Shown: piece after piece, positions 38,874 to 63,800 of the stretch
Layout of the letters: every line of letters starts with the position of its first letter
How positions within the stretch are numbered: position 1 is the first letter of the stretch
Translations under genes and position numbers: made by a program
The notes under the pieces: model-generated
What the model was told of the DNA's origin: nothing
Seen by the model: only the letters and a program-made list of their open reading frames with translations
The model's database searches: none
Assembly: GCF_030867145.1 (NCBI RefSeq)
Contig: NC_134427.1
Span: 14,345,001-14,409,000 of the forward strand
Length of the DNA: 64,000 nucleotides
Direction of reading: 5' to 3'
DNA from: Opisthocomus hoazin
Lineage: Eukaryota; Chordata; Aves; Opisthocomiformes; Opisthocomidae

Positions 38874-41800
38874 AACAGACACCATGTTGTGTCCATGGCA
38901 TTGAATCGCTGTCACACAAGGTGTGAAGCAAGAACCTTTCAAACTGTATTTTCAAAAACAGAACATACACTCACAGGCTCTTGCCTACAGTAGAAGACAT
39001 AAATTTAGGAACTAATTAGCAGTGAAGTTAATTTATATTTTCTAACTGGTGAATATACCATATACTTTTGGGGCTGAGTTCCCTTCAAGTACAATACCAT
39101 CATTTATAAAGGAAGTAATTTTAATTAAATTTAATTAGGTCCAGTAGTATTTCTGCTTGTTGTCTGGTATTTTCCATAGTGGCAGAGAAAAGACCAATCA
39201 ATGGATTCAAATACTTTATTCATATTTACACATACAAGAACTTGGCTTCCTACTAATGTGATGATACATCTGCATGAGATTTATGTTAGTCTTTCAGGTG
39301 CTTTGCTATTGAGGAAGTACTGATTAATACTGGATAATCTAACTAGATGTATCATTGTGAATAAAAGCAGACTGATTATTGAGTATTAGTATAATATTAT
39401 ACAGTAATGATTTATCTCAACTCAAGCTTATTCAAGTCTGAGCTCAAAGGTATGCCACCAATATCTTCATACCCAGATTTAGAGATCTGAGGAAAACGTT
39501 CTTTATGACACTTCAGTGAAACTAGTTCTTACTGGTTTTAAAAATACCTAACTGTTGCTTGTTCTGAACACGGGCCTAGAGCCTTCAATTGTTACATGAG
39601 CTAAAGTGACTGTATAACTTGATACAGAATGGTAGGAATATTCATGATAATTAATTGCTATTTAGTTTGATTATCATTGTAAGTAGAATATCATATTCTC
39701 TCATAGTATCAAAATGTGTCTTACTTTCTGTGGAACTATATTTGGTTGAACCATCATAAACTATTCGTACTTCCTGTTTTTTCTAAAAAGTAATGGGAAA
39801 ATGTCCTTGTTTTGTCTATCTACAAAGCCAGGGCCCTGGCTTTATACCATATACTTTTAGAATCGAGATTCACCTCTTCTCTAGTCAAAATTAGACTATT
39901 CTATGGGTTACTGAAGCTAATTTTTACATGTATATTTACTCCCCTAAGTGTCCTGAATTAAAATTTTCTGAACACTAAGTAGATGATCTTTCTAACGTTA
40001 TTATTACTTTCATTTTTCTGTTGTTTTGTCAAGATAGACTTTTCTAACTTGCCATTAAAAGGCAGTTTAAAAGTTTTGAATAAGTTTCTGTTCCTTGCTT
40101 GATGCTCCCATTTTTTTTGAGATTAAATTAGAGGGGATGTTCCTTTAGCAGCCTTCCATTTAATATTATGATGGTTTTGCTGAAAATCTCATTTTATTTG
40201 GTTCAGCAATACATTATTGAAGTGGAGCTTTTTCAAGAGTAAAGAGTACAGCACCAAAGTCCTTCATGTAGAATGAGAACATTTAGTTGACTTTTCATTA
40301 TAATCCAAGAGAGCATAACCTCACGCTCCACTTTCAGTACATACGATTTTCTTTGAAAATCTGTGAAGATGAAAAAGAACTCTAAGCTGAAAGGGACAGG
40401 ATCATTAAAGTACAATAAGAATTGTCTAGTTGAAGGGTTCATAAGGGAACTTCAGGACTTAACGCATATACTGCATAAGTGTTTCATAGTCTTCTGACAG
40501 GATGAAAGTAAAGGAAAAACAAGCTAGATCATGGTATACATGACAGTTCTCAAAACTGAAATACATTTAGCAATAATAAAAAATAATCCTTTATAAGCAT
40601 TTAAATATACTACTAACAAAAATAACAAAAGGCATTATGTGTTCTTACTGTTTAATTTTGTTCAAATACGGTTGCTGGGTTTATGTGAAATATTATCAGT
40701 CCCAACATACTCTGTAGTCAGTATTTAAGGAGCTAATATCATGTCTTCTTTCCAAATTACAGAGAAATGTATAAATTATCTTAAAGTATAATTCAATTTA
40801 TGGCATACATCAGTATTCTGAAGACAAATTTGTATCATCTAGTTTTCCACACTACAAGACAAATTGTCTTTGGGGGTCCTCTTGTGGTAAAACTTAATTA
40901 TTGCACTTAAAATCTTCATGGTGTTTAGGCAATCTTTACACTGATCTGTCTTCAAACATTACCTTCTGTATTTATGAAGCTAAAGAAAAGGCAAGTTAAT
41001 ATTAAGTGATTTTTGAAACCCACAGGGAAAAAAAAGAAAGGTAAAAGTATAGCTATGCCAAATATGTCCAGGATATAAGCCTCTAAATGGTATGTTAAAG
41101 ACTGTTTTTCAAACTAGTAAAAGATAAAAAGTTAGCTATTGAGACAAACACATCAGCTATGTTAGATGGAAAAAAAAAAAGCTCGACTAAAAGACTGTTA
41201 TTACAGGTTGATTGCTTCCTTTGCTTTTCATTTTTTTTCACACTATTCATCTGTTGCTACAGTATAAGATTACAGCATTGTTTTCTACAACAATTTAGTG
41301 GAAAAATACAAATCTTCTAAGTTATATATGCGTGTAATAGAAGTTAAATATCACAGTCTGTCAGGATTATGACATTTTATATAGTACTTCCATAGCACTC
41401 CCCATCAGGGGCTATACAAATAGTGTTAAGGCCATATAAATGTACTAACATAGATAGCCTTTGAAATATAGACCTATTACTGCCCACCATCACTGGGAAT
41501 TCTGCTACACATCGGGAAGAGACTTGTAATCTTTTCAGATTAATCTCAGCAAAATCCGAAGTATGTTCAAAAGAGGCAATCATCAACCTTCACAAATCCC
41601 TATACTAGCTTCAGTACTGAAGCATCCTGCTCGCACGCACAATGAAATGAATGCATTGCTAAAATCACTACCTGGTGATCACTCAGCTCATTTACTATGA
41701 GTGCTAGAAAAACATGCTTGCACTCTGTGTTATAGAATTAGATGTGAAATATTCTAGAAATGTCTATCTATTGTACAAATCACTTTTTTTATGTTCTAGA

Positions 41801-42265
41801 AATGTAGACACTACAAGCTCACAAGGTCTATATTTGACATTGATGCTGATGAAGACTGCTCTTTAACAAACATACAGGATTGGCTGAAAACTCAGTAAAG
41901 GCTCATATTGTGGAATTCATCTAACCAAGTGCAGATGTCTACAATGTACCTGTCTTCATCTGAACTGTTATCTAAGTTTTTGCTTATGGCCACTGAAATG
42001 TAGGGCTGTGCTTGCCTCCCTCTCAAGATGGTCAAGCGAAACAGCTGTTTTGACACCAGTAACGTTCGGATATGATTCTTAATTCTATGACCCAAAGACA
42101 CCCCTGGTGAGTTAACCCCTAATTCACCAATCTTTTCTAAATCATAACATTAATGCCTATACTCATGAAGATCATAAAATATTAAGGTTTATAGCTTCCA
42201 GAGATATAAACTATTATTTAAGTGCTATATGTTCATACCAAAACTCACTTAACTGCAACGAGGAC

Positions 42266-42289
42266 TACTGTATGGATTACCATACAGTA
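42266..42289. repeat. Perfect 10-base inverted repeat with 4-base loop
   Basis: TACTGTATGG, then ATTA, then CCATACAGTA. The arms are exactly complementary. There is no poly-T or gene context, so a function is not implied. Confidence 0.9.
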
Positions 42290-44239
42290 TTCATACACAG
42301 TCATCCAGCATGCATATTGTAGGGGAGCATCAGTATGTTTATGGCTACCAATGGTGTCCGACCACATGAAAAGAACAGAACATTTCTCTTGCATTCTGAC
42401 CAGTTGTACTCCAAGTTTTCTGTCATTTTTTTCTGTCCTAATTAATTCATTTACATGGCCCACATCATTCAGGGAATTTTTTCACTTTCATCTCAAATGC
42501 TATTTGGTTAATGATTAATAAAAAAAATTTGCAGAATAAACTAACGTGCAGTTTTACATATGAATGCAAATGTCATCTACTAAGATGGACTGTTTACAAT
42601 ACGAATATACTTCTGCAAATGAAATAACATGCAGGCTTAATATACACTAATAAATGCATTTGTGAGGTTACAAGAGAAATGGATAGAAATGCATGAGTGG
42701 GAGATGAAAATGAGTAATTAAGCAGCAAAATCCTACATGGTATGTTTTCAAATTCACTACTGGTATTTAAAAGGAAGAAAGCAAATGTGTTACTGACAGT
42801 TGTAGACCAACAACAGGATATATAGATACTGCTCTGGAATAATGCAGAAATTACTATTAATTTTCAATGAAACCTATTATTCCAACAAATAACATAACAT
42901 GGAGCAAATAAGAAACTGATTACCCACCAAGACAATTATTTCACAGGTGAGTTGCATGACAATGACAGTTGGTTTTTGGATGACCAAACTGAGCTAGAGC
43001 TCAGTAGTTAGTAGGTAGTATTTTAAAAATACATAATTTTAGAAGATTATGTTATTTTAAGTTACGAAGTTTAATAACTTTCTGAAGTTTAGATTCCAGT
43101 GTTTACTTCTTTGACTCTTCTCTGTGAAACTGGGAAGTTTCTGTACTGCAAACGCAAAGTAGACTTAAATCCCTCAGGCGTCCTTCCACATTCAGGTCAG
43201 GAAGATACAGTATACTCCAGAAACTGGAAACCACTAGTGAAAACATATATCTACACCAAAGTAGAATCTGTGACAAAATGAACCTTGGATGCCTATCTAT
43301 TCCGAACTTACTATGCAGAAAACTATACATTCGGAGGAAGAGGCAGTGGAGTAATGACTTTTAAAATAAACAAAGAAACAAGCAAGTTTAATTGAAGGCC
43401 AGTTTAAGTAATTCTGATAGAAAATCAATAGAGATTAGTTGGCTCTTCTCACTAATACACTTTTACAACATCACAGAAGATTACCCACCACTCAAATGCA
43501 CGTAATGAAGGATTTTTGGTTTAAAACATTTTACAATATTCGGTTTTGTCTTTTTGTAATGGTTATACTTTCATTGCCTCTCCATGTGAACACTACCTTT
43601 TAGAGTAATTTATTGGAACTCTTAGATAAAGTTTACGTTAACTATTCAAAGAACTGAATGAACAGACAAAGCATGAACTGATTTCTTGTACATACAGTAA
43701 CACTTGTATATCTTCCCTTGTTTAGTTCAGCTTCTCTTCACAAGTTCTGGGAATACCCGCTGTTCTATACCCTGGTTTGGATCTACGTCATTTCTGGGTA
43801 TTGCTTTAGTCAAGGACAAGCTAACAAAACTGCAATACTTTGGTTATACTCAACCTTCAGCTATTGTTCATTAATCGTAAAGCAACCTTGCTAAGAAGTT
43901 TTTCATCTTTGTATCTCTATTGATTGTAAGTTCTTCTTCCAGTTGCCGATCTGGTTATTATCACCATTTCACTTAGATTACTTAAAGGCACTTTACTGAG
44001 ACTACATTGTAAACCAACAAGAAAAGAGCACCTGACCACCTTTAAACCAGTGTGATATTCTCCTGCCCTCTGAAACTTTTGGCTACAGCTATAAACTGAC
44101 AACAGTCTAAACTGTTTGGTCTAATCGAAACAACTCAAAATACTACGTATGTCCAATGAAAGCAAAGTCTTTCTTTCTCAGTATCAAATACACTGTCAAA
44201 AATAAGATACATATATTGAACATGCTGATGGAGAAGATT

Positions 44240-44458
44240 AATAGACTAGAAGAAACTGAGAACTGACGACATGGTGGGAATTTATGGTGGGCTTTACCTG
44301 TTGTTTAATTGTGTTAAAAAGGGTATATAAGGTGTTAAGATGCAGTACAGAGTTGCCACTCACTGAGGTGACAGCCGAACTCTGAGTTGTGAATAAAGAA
44401 GTAAGCCTAGAGTAACCCAAAAATTGTACGAGAAACTCTTTAACAACTACCGGGCTCA
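44240..44458 (+). mobile_element. Possible ERV LTR remnant
   Basis: TATATAAGG (44324-44332) is followed 62 bases later by GTGAATAAAGAAGTAAGCC, with AATAAA at 44392-44397. A U5-like stretch then ends in CTACCGGGCTCA. The spacing of TATA box and poly(A) signal is that of an LTR R region. No known family is recognised, the left end is not defined and no retroviral genes adjoin. Confidence 0.35.
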
Positions 44459-47300
44459 GATGGAAATACAGAAGTCTAAATATCAGCTGTATGGCATGCT
44501 GAAAACCATAATGTAGGGGAAAAGAAGTCACCCAGGAGAGGCTCCTGTCTGAAGTCACGCACAAGGAAAAATGGCAGATAAAAATTTGAAAGGTTGAATT
44601 AAAATCTCTATGAACCTCGGCAAGATTAAGCTGAAGCCCAAAATTGGTGTGTAAATAAGAAGAATTGTATAAAATTCCATTAAGAGATTTTAATAGTTAA
44701 TCAGATTAGCACCTTTTAAAAAGAACGTCTCCCAAGTAACTCTTATTTGTACTCCCTGAGCAAGCCTTAAGGTAAATAGCACAAGGTGGGAAAAATACTC
44801 CATTGTTCCTGTCACTCTTACCCCAGTGTGTGTGTATGAAGGGTCTTTCACAAATCAATTCATGAGCAATTCATGATGCCAAGGAAAGGCTCTGATTGTT
44901 GCTATTGTTCTGAAAGACTGGTGTTCATGGCTACATTTTAAATGTTTAACTCCTTCAATGTACTGAATCAAAGCTAGCATTTCCTGGTGAAGAGCAATAG
45001 CCAAAGTGTTGCGACATGTCCATGGAGAAGATGAACAAAGCATACGCAGACAATATGAATGCTGCAAATGTCAAACTTTATTCATAGATTCAGTACCTTA
45101 TATACTATTTTTAAGATTGTCTCATCGGAACATGCAATTCTCTAGTGACAGCTACAGATTATACCTGATATGTATGGTGACAACTACTGACTATATTCAA
45201 TATCTAGTTTCTCATTAGTACAGGATATAACTTCCTCACAGTAACATCTTTACTTGGCAATTGCATTTTTTGGCAGACCATTCAGTCTCATTTCTTTATG
45301 AATCTTTGCTTCCGTTCTTGTTTACTTCTTTCTGTACTTTTCCACAGTCCTTGAATCTTTTATCAGGACATCCTTTGCTCACTGACTTTGGTCAAGCAAG
45401 GCCTACAAGCCCTGCTCCACAGCAGCGAACACCACAACAAAGAACTGGAACACCTAAGATACAAATCCTAGGGAAATATGATCAAGGATACAGGACTCTG
45501 CGATGCCTTGAGGAGTGCCATTTACCTTAGCTTTCTGTCCTTCAACTTTCCTACGGAGGACAAGATGGGAGACTTTTTTCTTATATTCTCTACAAATATT
45601 TAAGCAAGCATTTGAGTAAATCCATTAGTGAACAAAAGTCAGAGTTGAGGGTTTTTTAAATTATTTTGGTGATGAAAAGAGGTATTCCAAATGCTGAGTG
45701 GCTGAAACACCTTCCAGTTAGCAGATCAGCCTGAAAACACCAAGTAGTGTAGATCCGAATAAGAAACAGAAGTACTGAACATCTGTAGGACCAAACCCAA
45801 GACCTGGAACAAGTGAGCTGAGGTTATTAAAGACTATGAAAGAATTCAGGCAGGTAGAGAAGTGGGGAATTTTGGTTGAATTATAATCCCATAGCCATTG
45901 CATAGTGGAACTGAGTGCTACAATTATATATATGAAGTCTAATGTTTGGACAAAATTACGTTTTATCTTTAATATTAAAAGACTTTAATGGAATTACTGA
46001 GCTGTATTTCCATAGTGTCACTGTGTTTGAAATACAGACACATGTAAAAGGATCTAGTTTAAGTCTACATAAGAACTACTTAATTTGTGAATACATTTTA
46101 GAAGGGATGGACAGTTCATTCTAAAGATAGTGCAAAGTAAAATAGCAAAAACAAGTAATTTAGAAATTTAAAAGAGGAAAGGTTAAGAGTCTATCAGCAG
46201 AAAAACTACAGAGTGCGCTCTGGAAATACCTAAATTCTCTCATTAAGCAGACAAGGATTAGAACATTCACTAGTCAGGACAAAATAAAAAATGTTAAATT
46301 TAAGCAATGGCAAGGAAAATTGGAGTTATGCATTAGGGAAAATTACACAGTACAGCAGCTTTTAGCTTAGGGAAAGTGGTGAAATCACCACTGGAAGTCA
46401 GAGCTAAATTAGACATCTTTATGGTCTGTCTCCTCAGAGATAATCTGCCTGCGTGACAGCAATTTTTTTCATTAACAAGAGAATAATTATGACAAATGAT
46501 GAATGCAAAAACAACTTCAGCTAACTTTAGTTTAGAGCTGGGCATCATCTCTCCAAGGAGACTGTTGAAATTTTGAGTTGAACCATTTATACGGTTTCTA
46601 GTTTTTAAAAAAGTATTTGTAACATGAACTTGTCACAAGAGTGGTTTATTTTACCTAAATATCTGTATGGAGACTCTGTAATAAGATCTAATCTCCGATG
46701 TGTTTTTATTCATATACAAATCTTGCGTCATTGCTCCTCGTCTTTAAATTTTCCCTCCTTCAGTCCTCTCGGACCCCCTGCCACCCCCAAGCAACTCAGT
46801 CTTATGACTGCCTGCTTAATGAGTGCAGCACACTGTCGAACTGAATCATTAGACTGAAGTGACCCTTCATCGTACTCAATAACTTTCTGAAAAGACTATC
46901 CAAATCTGATGGAAAGAGAATCAAACACCTTCCCTTCAAGGTAGATTGCATAGCAATCATACTACTAGATTTAGTTCAATACTGTGTACGCATACAATAA
47001 ACATCACCATAAGCAGGTGAAGACATAGTATACAGGGATTGCTACAGCCAATTCTCAGTCTCTTGCACATTAATATACACAAAGGAAAAGTTCTAATGAA
47101 AGGCTGAACAAGCGGCTTTTGTGCCAGTGTACTTTCAGCTGTAAATGCTCATCATGGATACAGCAGGTCTTTATTCACCAGCAAATTCTATGGTGAACTG
47201 TACACAGTGTTACATGCTGCTGCCATAGAAGTTTAGGAGTCGGAATGTCCACGAATCTTTAAATGTGACTTAAGTAATAGTTACGTGTTACATGCTGTCT
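44459..47300. other. Intergenic DNA before the FMR1 CpG island
   Basis: No gene or element recognised. The longest frame (45261-45530, plus) has a Pro/Gln/Thr-rich patch but no family similarity. Confidence 0.55.
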
Positions 47301-47311
47301 GTGGAACGACG

Positions 47312-47319
47312 CTTACCTC
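47312..47319 (-). promoter_or_regulatory. Consensus splice donor on the minus strand at the island edge
   Basis: The plus strand reads GCTTACCT, which is AGGTAAGC in reverse, a strong donor. It lies about 500-600 bases downstream (minus sense) of the densest part of the CpG island. It could end the first exon of a divergent or antisense transcript, comparable to the antisense RNA known from the human FMR1 locus. Its use is not shown. Confidence 0.3.
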
Positions 47320-47873
47320 TCACATGGAGAGGCAGAGGGACCGGCACGCCAGCCCTCGAGACCGACTGCTCTGCGCATTTTGCATTGCACCCCCTACGAG
47401 GTGCCCAGGTGTTCACCACAGCCCTAACAGCCAGACCATTCGTTAGCGCAGAACTCGTTATAAACTGCCGCAACAACCCACATCTTACTCTTCACTGCTG
47501 ACCATAAGCAGAGAGGCGGAGCCCGCTGCACGGCTCAGCCTCCTTCCCCCTTCCTGGCCGCCATCTCTCCCAGCGTCCCTCTAGAGCCACAGCCCAGGCC
47601 CCGTAAGCCCAGGCCTCCTCCTTCCCCCACCCATCCCAGCAGCCCCCGCGCTCTCTCGGCCCCATCATTCCCATCGCCTCTCCCTGGACCCCCGCGGCAT
47701 CCCCGCTCCCGAGAGCCACCGCCCGGCCCCTTTGTTCACCCAGGGCCCCAGCAGGCCCCCTCACCCTCCCTCAGCCCGGCGCAGGCACACAGACACTGCC
47801 GCACCGCCCCCACGCCCCGCCGGAGCAGGCCGCGCACCCCGCCCCCCCCGGTCAGAACGCGCGGTGCAGCACG

Positions 47874-48210
47874 CAATCTGATTGGCCAGCGGGCCAGTCA
47901 CTCAGGTGCGCGCCGAGGGGGGATGAGGCGGACTCCCAGCCACAACTGCCGGGTTCGATTGCCCCTCGCGGCTGCGCGCGCGGGAGGGGCGCGGGGCGGC
48001 GCGCGGCGCGGCCGTTAGGTGGTGGGCGAGCGGCGCGCGCTGGCTGGGGCCAGCTCCCCGCCCCGCCCCCCTCGCCCTGGCCCGTCACGTGACGCGGATT
48101 TAGCGTTTACATTCGAAACGGGCGCCCCCACGCGCCCCCCTCCCGTCCCCCCCACCCCCCCCCGCGCGCTCGCGCCGCCCGGCGGTGACCGTTTCGGTTT
48201 CATTTCCGGG
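47874..48210 (+). promoter_or_regulatory. FMR1: FMR1 proximal promoter
   Basis: Elements in order are an inverted CCAAT box (ATTGG, 47881-47885), CCCCGCCCCGCCCC GC boxes at about 48056-48070, a palindromic E-box GTCACGTGAC (48084-48093), TTTAGCGTTTAC just after it (48099-48110), and CCGTTTCGGTTTC followed by ATTTCCGG (48189-48209). The E-box with GTTTAC downstream and the CGGTTTCA-TTCCGG block occur in the same order in the human FMR1 promoter as I remember it. There they bind USF-type and ETS-type factors and mark the transcription start region. No TATA box is seen. Confidence 0.85.
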
Positions 48211-48422
48211 CGGCCGAGGGCGAGGAGCGGAGCCGCGGAGCCTCCCCGCAGCGCCCGGCCCGCGGCCCTGCCCCCCGCCCGGCCCCTCCCCTCGCCCGCG
48301 GGCGCGGAGTGAACCGAGAGTCCCCTCCCCCCCTCTCCTGCCCCCTCCGGCGCCGCGACAGAGAAAGGGAAGGGAGGAGGCGCCGGGCCCGGGTCTCCCG
48401 CGCCGAGCCGCCGCGGCACAAC
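48205..48422 (+). promoter_or_regulatory. FMR1: FMR1 5' UTR (approximate start)
   Basis: The leader runs from the probable start region near the TTCCGG element to the ATG. It is GC-rich but contains no CGG run of more than two units, unlike the mammalian leader with its expandable CGG repeat. Instead there is a pyrimidine tract at 48321-48348 made of CCCCTCC and CTCTCCTG-type units. A CCT-type leader repeat has been reported for chicken FMR1, as I recall. The frame upstream of the ATG is open back to a TGA at 48186. The transcription start is inferred. Confidence 0.7.
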
Positions 48423-60880
<12,458 letters not shown>

Positions 60881-63800
60881 GTACGTTGTTTGTTTTCCCT
60901 GAAGTAGTTTGAGGGGGGGGGGAAATACTCATGCAGTTTTTAGCTGGTAGGACTTACACTGGGGTAAAAATAATTATTATGTACTGTTACGATTCTTGGT
61001 GTTAAAAAGAGATAGATGGAGATGTAACCCAACAAAGAAATTTATGGTTAAAGGGCCTGTTCTTGCAAAGACTCATTTTTATCCTGTCCCATTTTATTCA
61101 GCAGGATTTTGTGTGGGATTAAATACAAATATATATGTACACACACATACACAGATACTTCTTTCGTAGTTTGAAGCAAAAAATAATTAGTCATTGTTGC
61201 AAGAATAGTGCCACATATTCAATAGCTTGGAATTACTGCTTTTAAAAATAGATGGGAGTGGATATGGCATGGTACTGACATGGACTAGAACTGGATCTTG
61301 CAAAACAACACAGTGAAAATGAGAGATGAAAGGGGTGAGACTGACATTGGTGGGATGTACGAAGGGATGGGTTTGTCTATGGATAAAATGTTAGGAAATC
61401 ATCTTACAGCAGATACAGCTTCTGATATTCCTGTGACTGGAGAGTGGGTGTTGACTGGCAAGATGCTTGACTCATGCTTGGCCATGGGAGAAAAAAGACA
61501 GTAGGCTAGGAAATAAGGGAATCTTTATACAGCAGAATTAACAATTCTTCATGGTTTTTATTCCATCTACAAATCAGGAATCTTCTTTTTAGATTCACTG
61601 TCAAGAACTAGAAGTACCACTTGAACTATTGTAGTTCAGTTTTACGCGAGCGCATACCAGCTCTGTTAGTTTAGAGCCGGGTTTCGTTCCACCGTACCCC
61701 AAGGGTTACATCTATTTGGGTTTAGCTAGAAGTGTGATGTGGTGTAGTAGTTTAGGCCTTTTGTATCCAGTAGGTGTACTCACTGTTACAAGAAATTCTC
61801 TCTTCTGTTATTCTCTTTCTAGTCTCGATTTCTGTATTTCAGAGCTGTAATCCGTGTTTGTTTGGGTCTTGATTTTCTCAAGACCAAGAAAGGACCAGTT
61901 TCTTCTCATTGGTGTTCCTCCTTGAGTGCCCCACTGGAGCTCTTCAGTAATCCATTCTTCTCAGTCTTCCTCCAGAACTGACAATTGTGTGGGCAGTTTA
62001 CCTCTTGAAGTGCAAAGTATTATTTTGGAGGTGGGAAGAACAACAGCCTCTTTAGAGCTAATTCTCTTTACGTGTCCCCACAAATGCATGCAGCAACAGC
62101 TGTTGTCATTGATTCCTTTCCCAAACTAATCTTGGATTCTTGCTGTCATTGTAAGGCTGAACTTTTTGCTGCTGTGAAGGACTCAAGAACTTTATTTGGT
62201 TCTCACTAGAAAACCATTATTGGACTTTAGTTTCTACCTGAACAGTACTTAAGTGAAGGTGGTGAGATAAATACATATGGTTATAGTTTATAGTTTGTGT
62301 GACAGAAGTTCGCTGGTATTTTTCATGCTGACATTTGTTTCCTGTACTTAGAACAAACATAAAATAAGTTTCAACCAAACCTGAAAAGCTTCAGATAGTA
62401 AAAATTCATAGTCATGATTTCTATTGAGACACTGACATACGAATAGACTGCGCATGTCCGTGTGCAGAAGAAATATTTAGTGAATGCTTTGGGCTTTACT
62501 GCATTATTAGTAATAGTTCATTGTTTCCATCAAATTAACTGTTTTCTGTATCTTATACTCTCTGAACGTTAAATGTCTGCCACTTTTTTTCTTCGAGCAT
62601 TTTTACCTTTCCTTCTTTCTGAGTCATAATCACCTGATCAGCTTCTTTTGTTTCCTTTCCATTTGTTGTATCTTATATGTTCTTTCTTTTCTGCACATCA
62701 ACTTCTTGACTTGCATGGCTCTACTTCTCAAATGTGGCTTTTAGAGCATCAAGTAAAGTAATCAATCATTTTTTGTTTGTGTCTTTCCCATTAGTTGGGG
62801 CTTAGTTGTTATTTTGCTATACTAAAAAGCCTGAATTTAGAAGTGTACTTTTGCATTCTGGTCTGTACTTTATTCTATCTAAATGCATTTCAGTCATGGC
62901 CTCTAAGCAGGTATTTGCATGATTGTTTCTTACTAATTTATTGGGAGGGAAATAGAATACAGAATTTCCTCTATTTAAATAAAATACATCTTGTAGTACA
63001 TAATGTACAGACAAACTAATGATAATATTAAGTGCTCGACAGAGCCCCCTCAGTGTATGAAGTATTTCATGACACTCGGATACTTGTACTACTACTTACT
63101 GCAGCCAATTCTCTGTGACAGTGGTTTAGCACAGGATATTTATTAACTGCTTTAAGCAGGAGCAGGTCAGATAACAGTAGCAGTTTAGCTGGGACAGAGT
63201 AGGGCTTACTGTGGGCACTTTCTTGATGTTTTATCAACTTCTGTAAGATCTCATGTTGCTGAGGTTAAACTGCTAATTTAAAGGTTGCTTGTGTATATCC
63301 TCACAGTAGTTACAGCTTTGATTGCAATGCAGAAACATGCATAGCATTATGTATCTTGGCTCTGGAAAGACAATATACAGCTTTGTCTTTTTTCTTATTT
63401 GCAAAACACTCTTTCCATAATAGATTATCAAAGCTGGAAGTTCTCTGTCTTCCCTCAATGCATTAAGCTATTGTTCATTTCCTGTGCTCTGTTATGCTCA
63501 GACACCTGTAGATAGCGTCCACATTTTTACATAGGAATTTTACTTGCTATGGTAAATAATGACGTTTTTTACACGTTTTATATTTGCTCTTCTCTGTAGA
63601 TTTAAGTACTACAACTTCCTTTAAAATGTATGACAATTACATTATAACAAACATACAGGACAAAATATACATTGTTTATATCTTACTGATTTCTCTCCAT
63701 ACGTTTCTTTTAGTTCTCAGGGTGACCAGACTTAGTGATCTCCTTGCTTTATATAGCACAAGCATCCTATAAGAAAGCTGTGGTTTTTTGAAAGCATGAA

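Larger units (their letters stand above)
38152..44239. other. Intergenic AT-rich DNA
   Basis: No gene recognised in 6.1 kb. Small structures seen are a G-quadruplex motif at 38854-38873, a perfect hairpin at 42266-42289 and a repeated TTCTAGAAATGT at 41752 and 41794. Confidence 0.6.

Noticed and set aside
45261..45530. Plus-strand frame with a Pro/Gln/Thr-rich segment
   Set aside because: No start context, splice sites or family similarity; low-complexity composition explains the patch.
1..47300. tRNA, rRNA or CRISPR-like arrays, or a host gene upstream of FMR1
   Set aside because: No regularly spaced repeats, no cloverleaf B-box plus A-box pair and no conserved exon chain were seen by eye.
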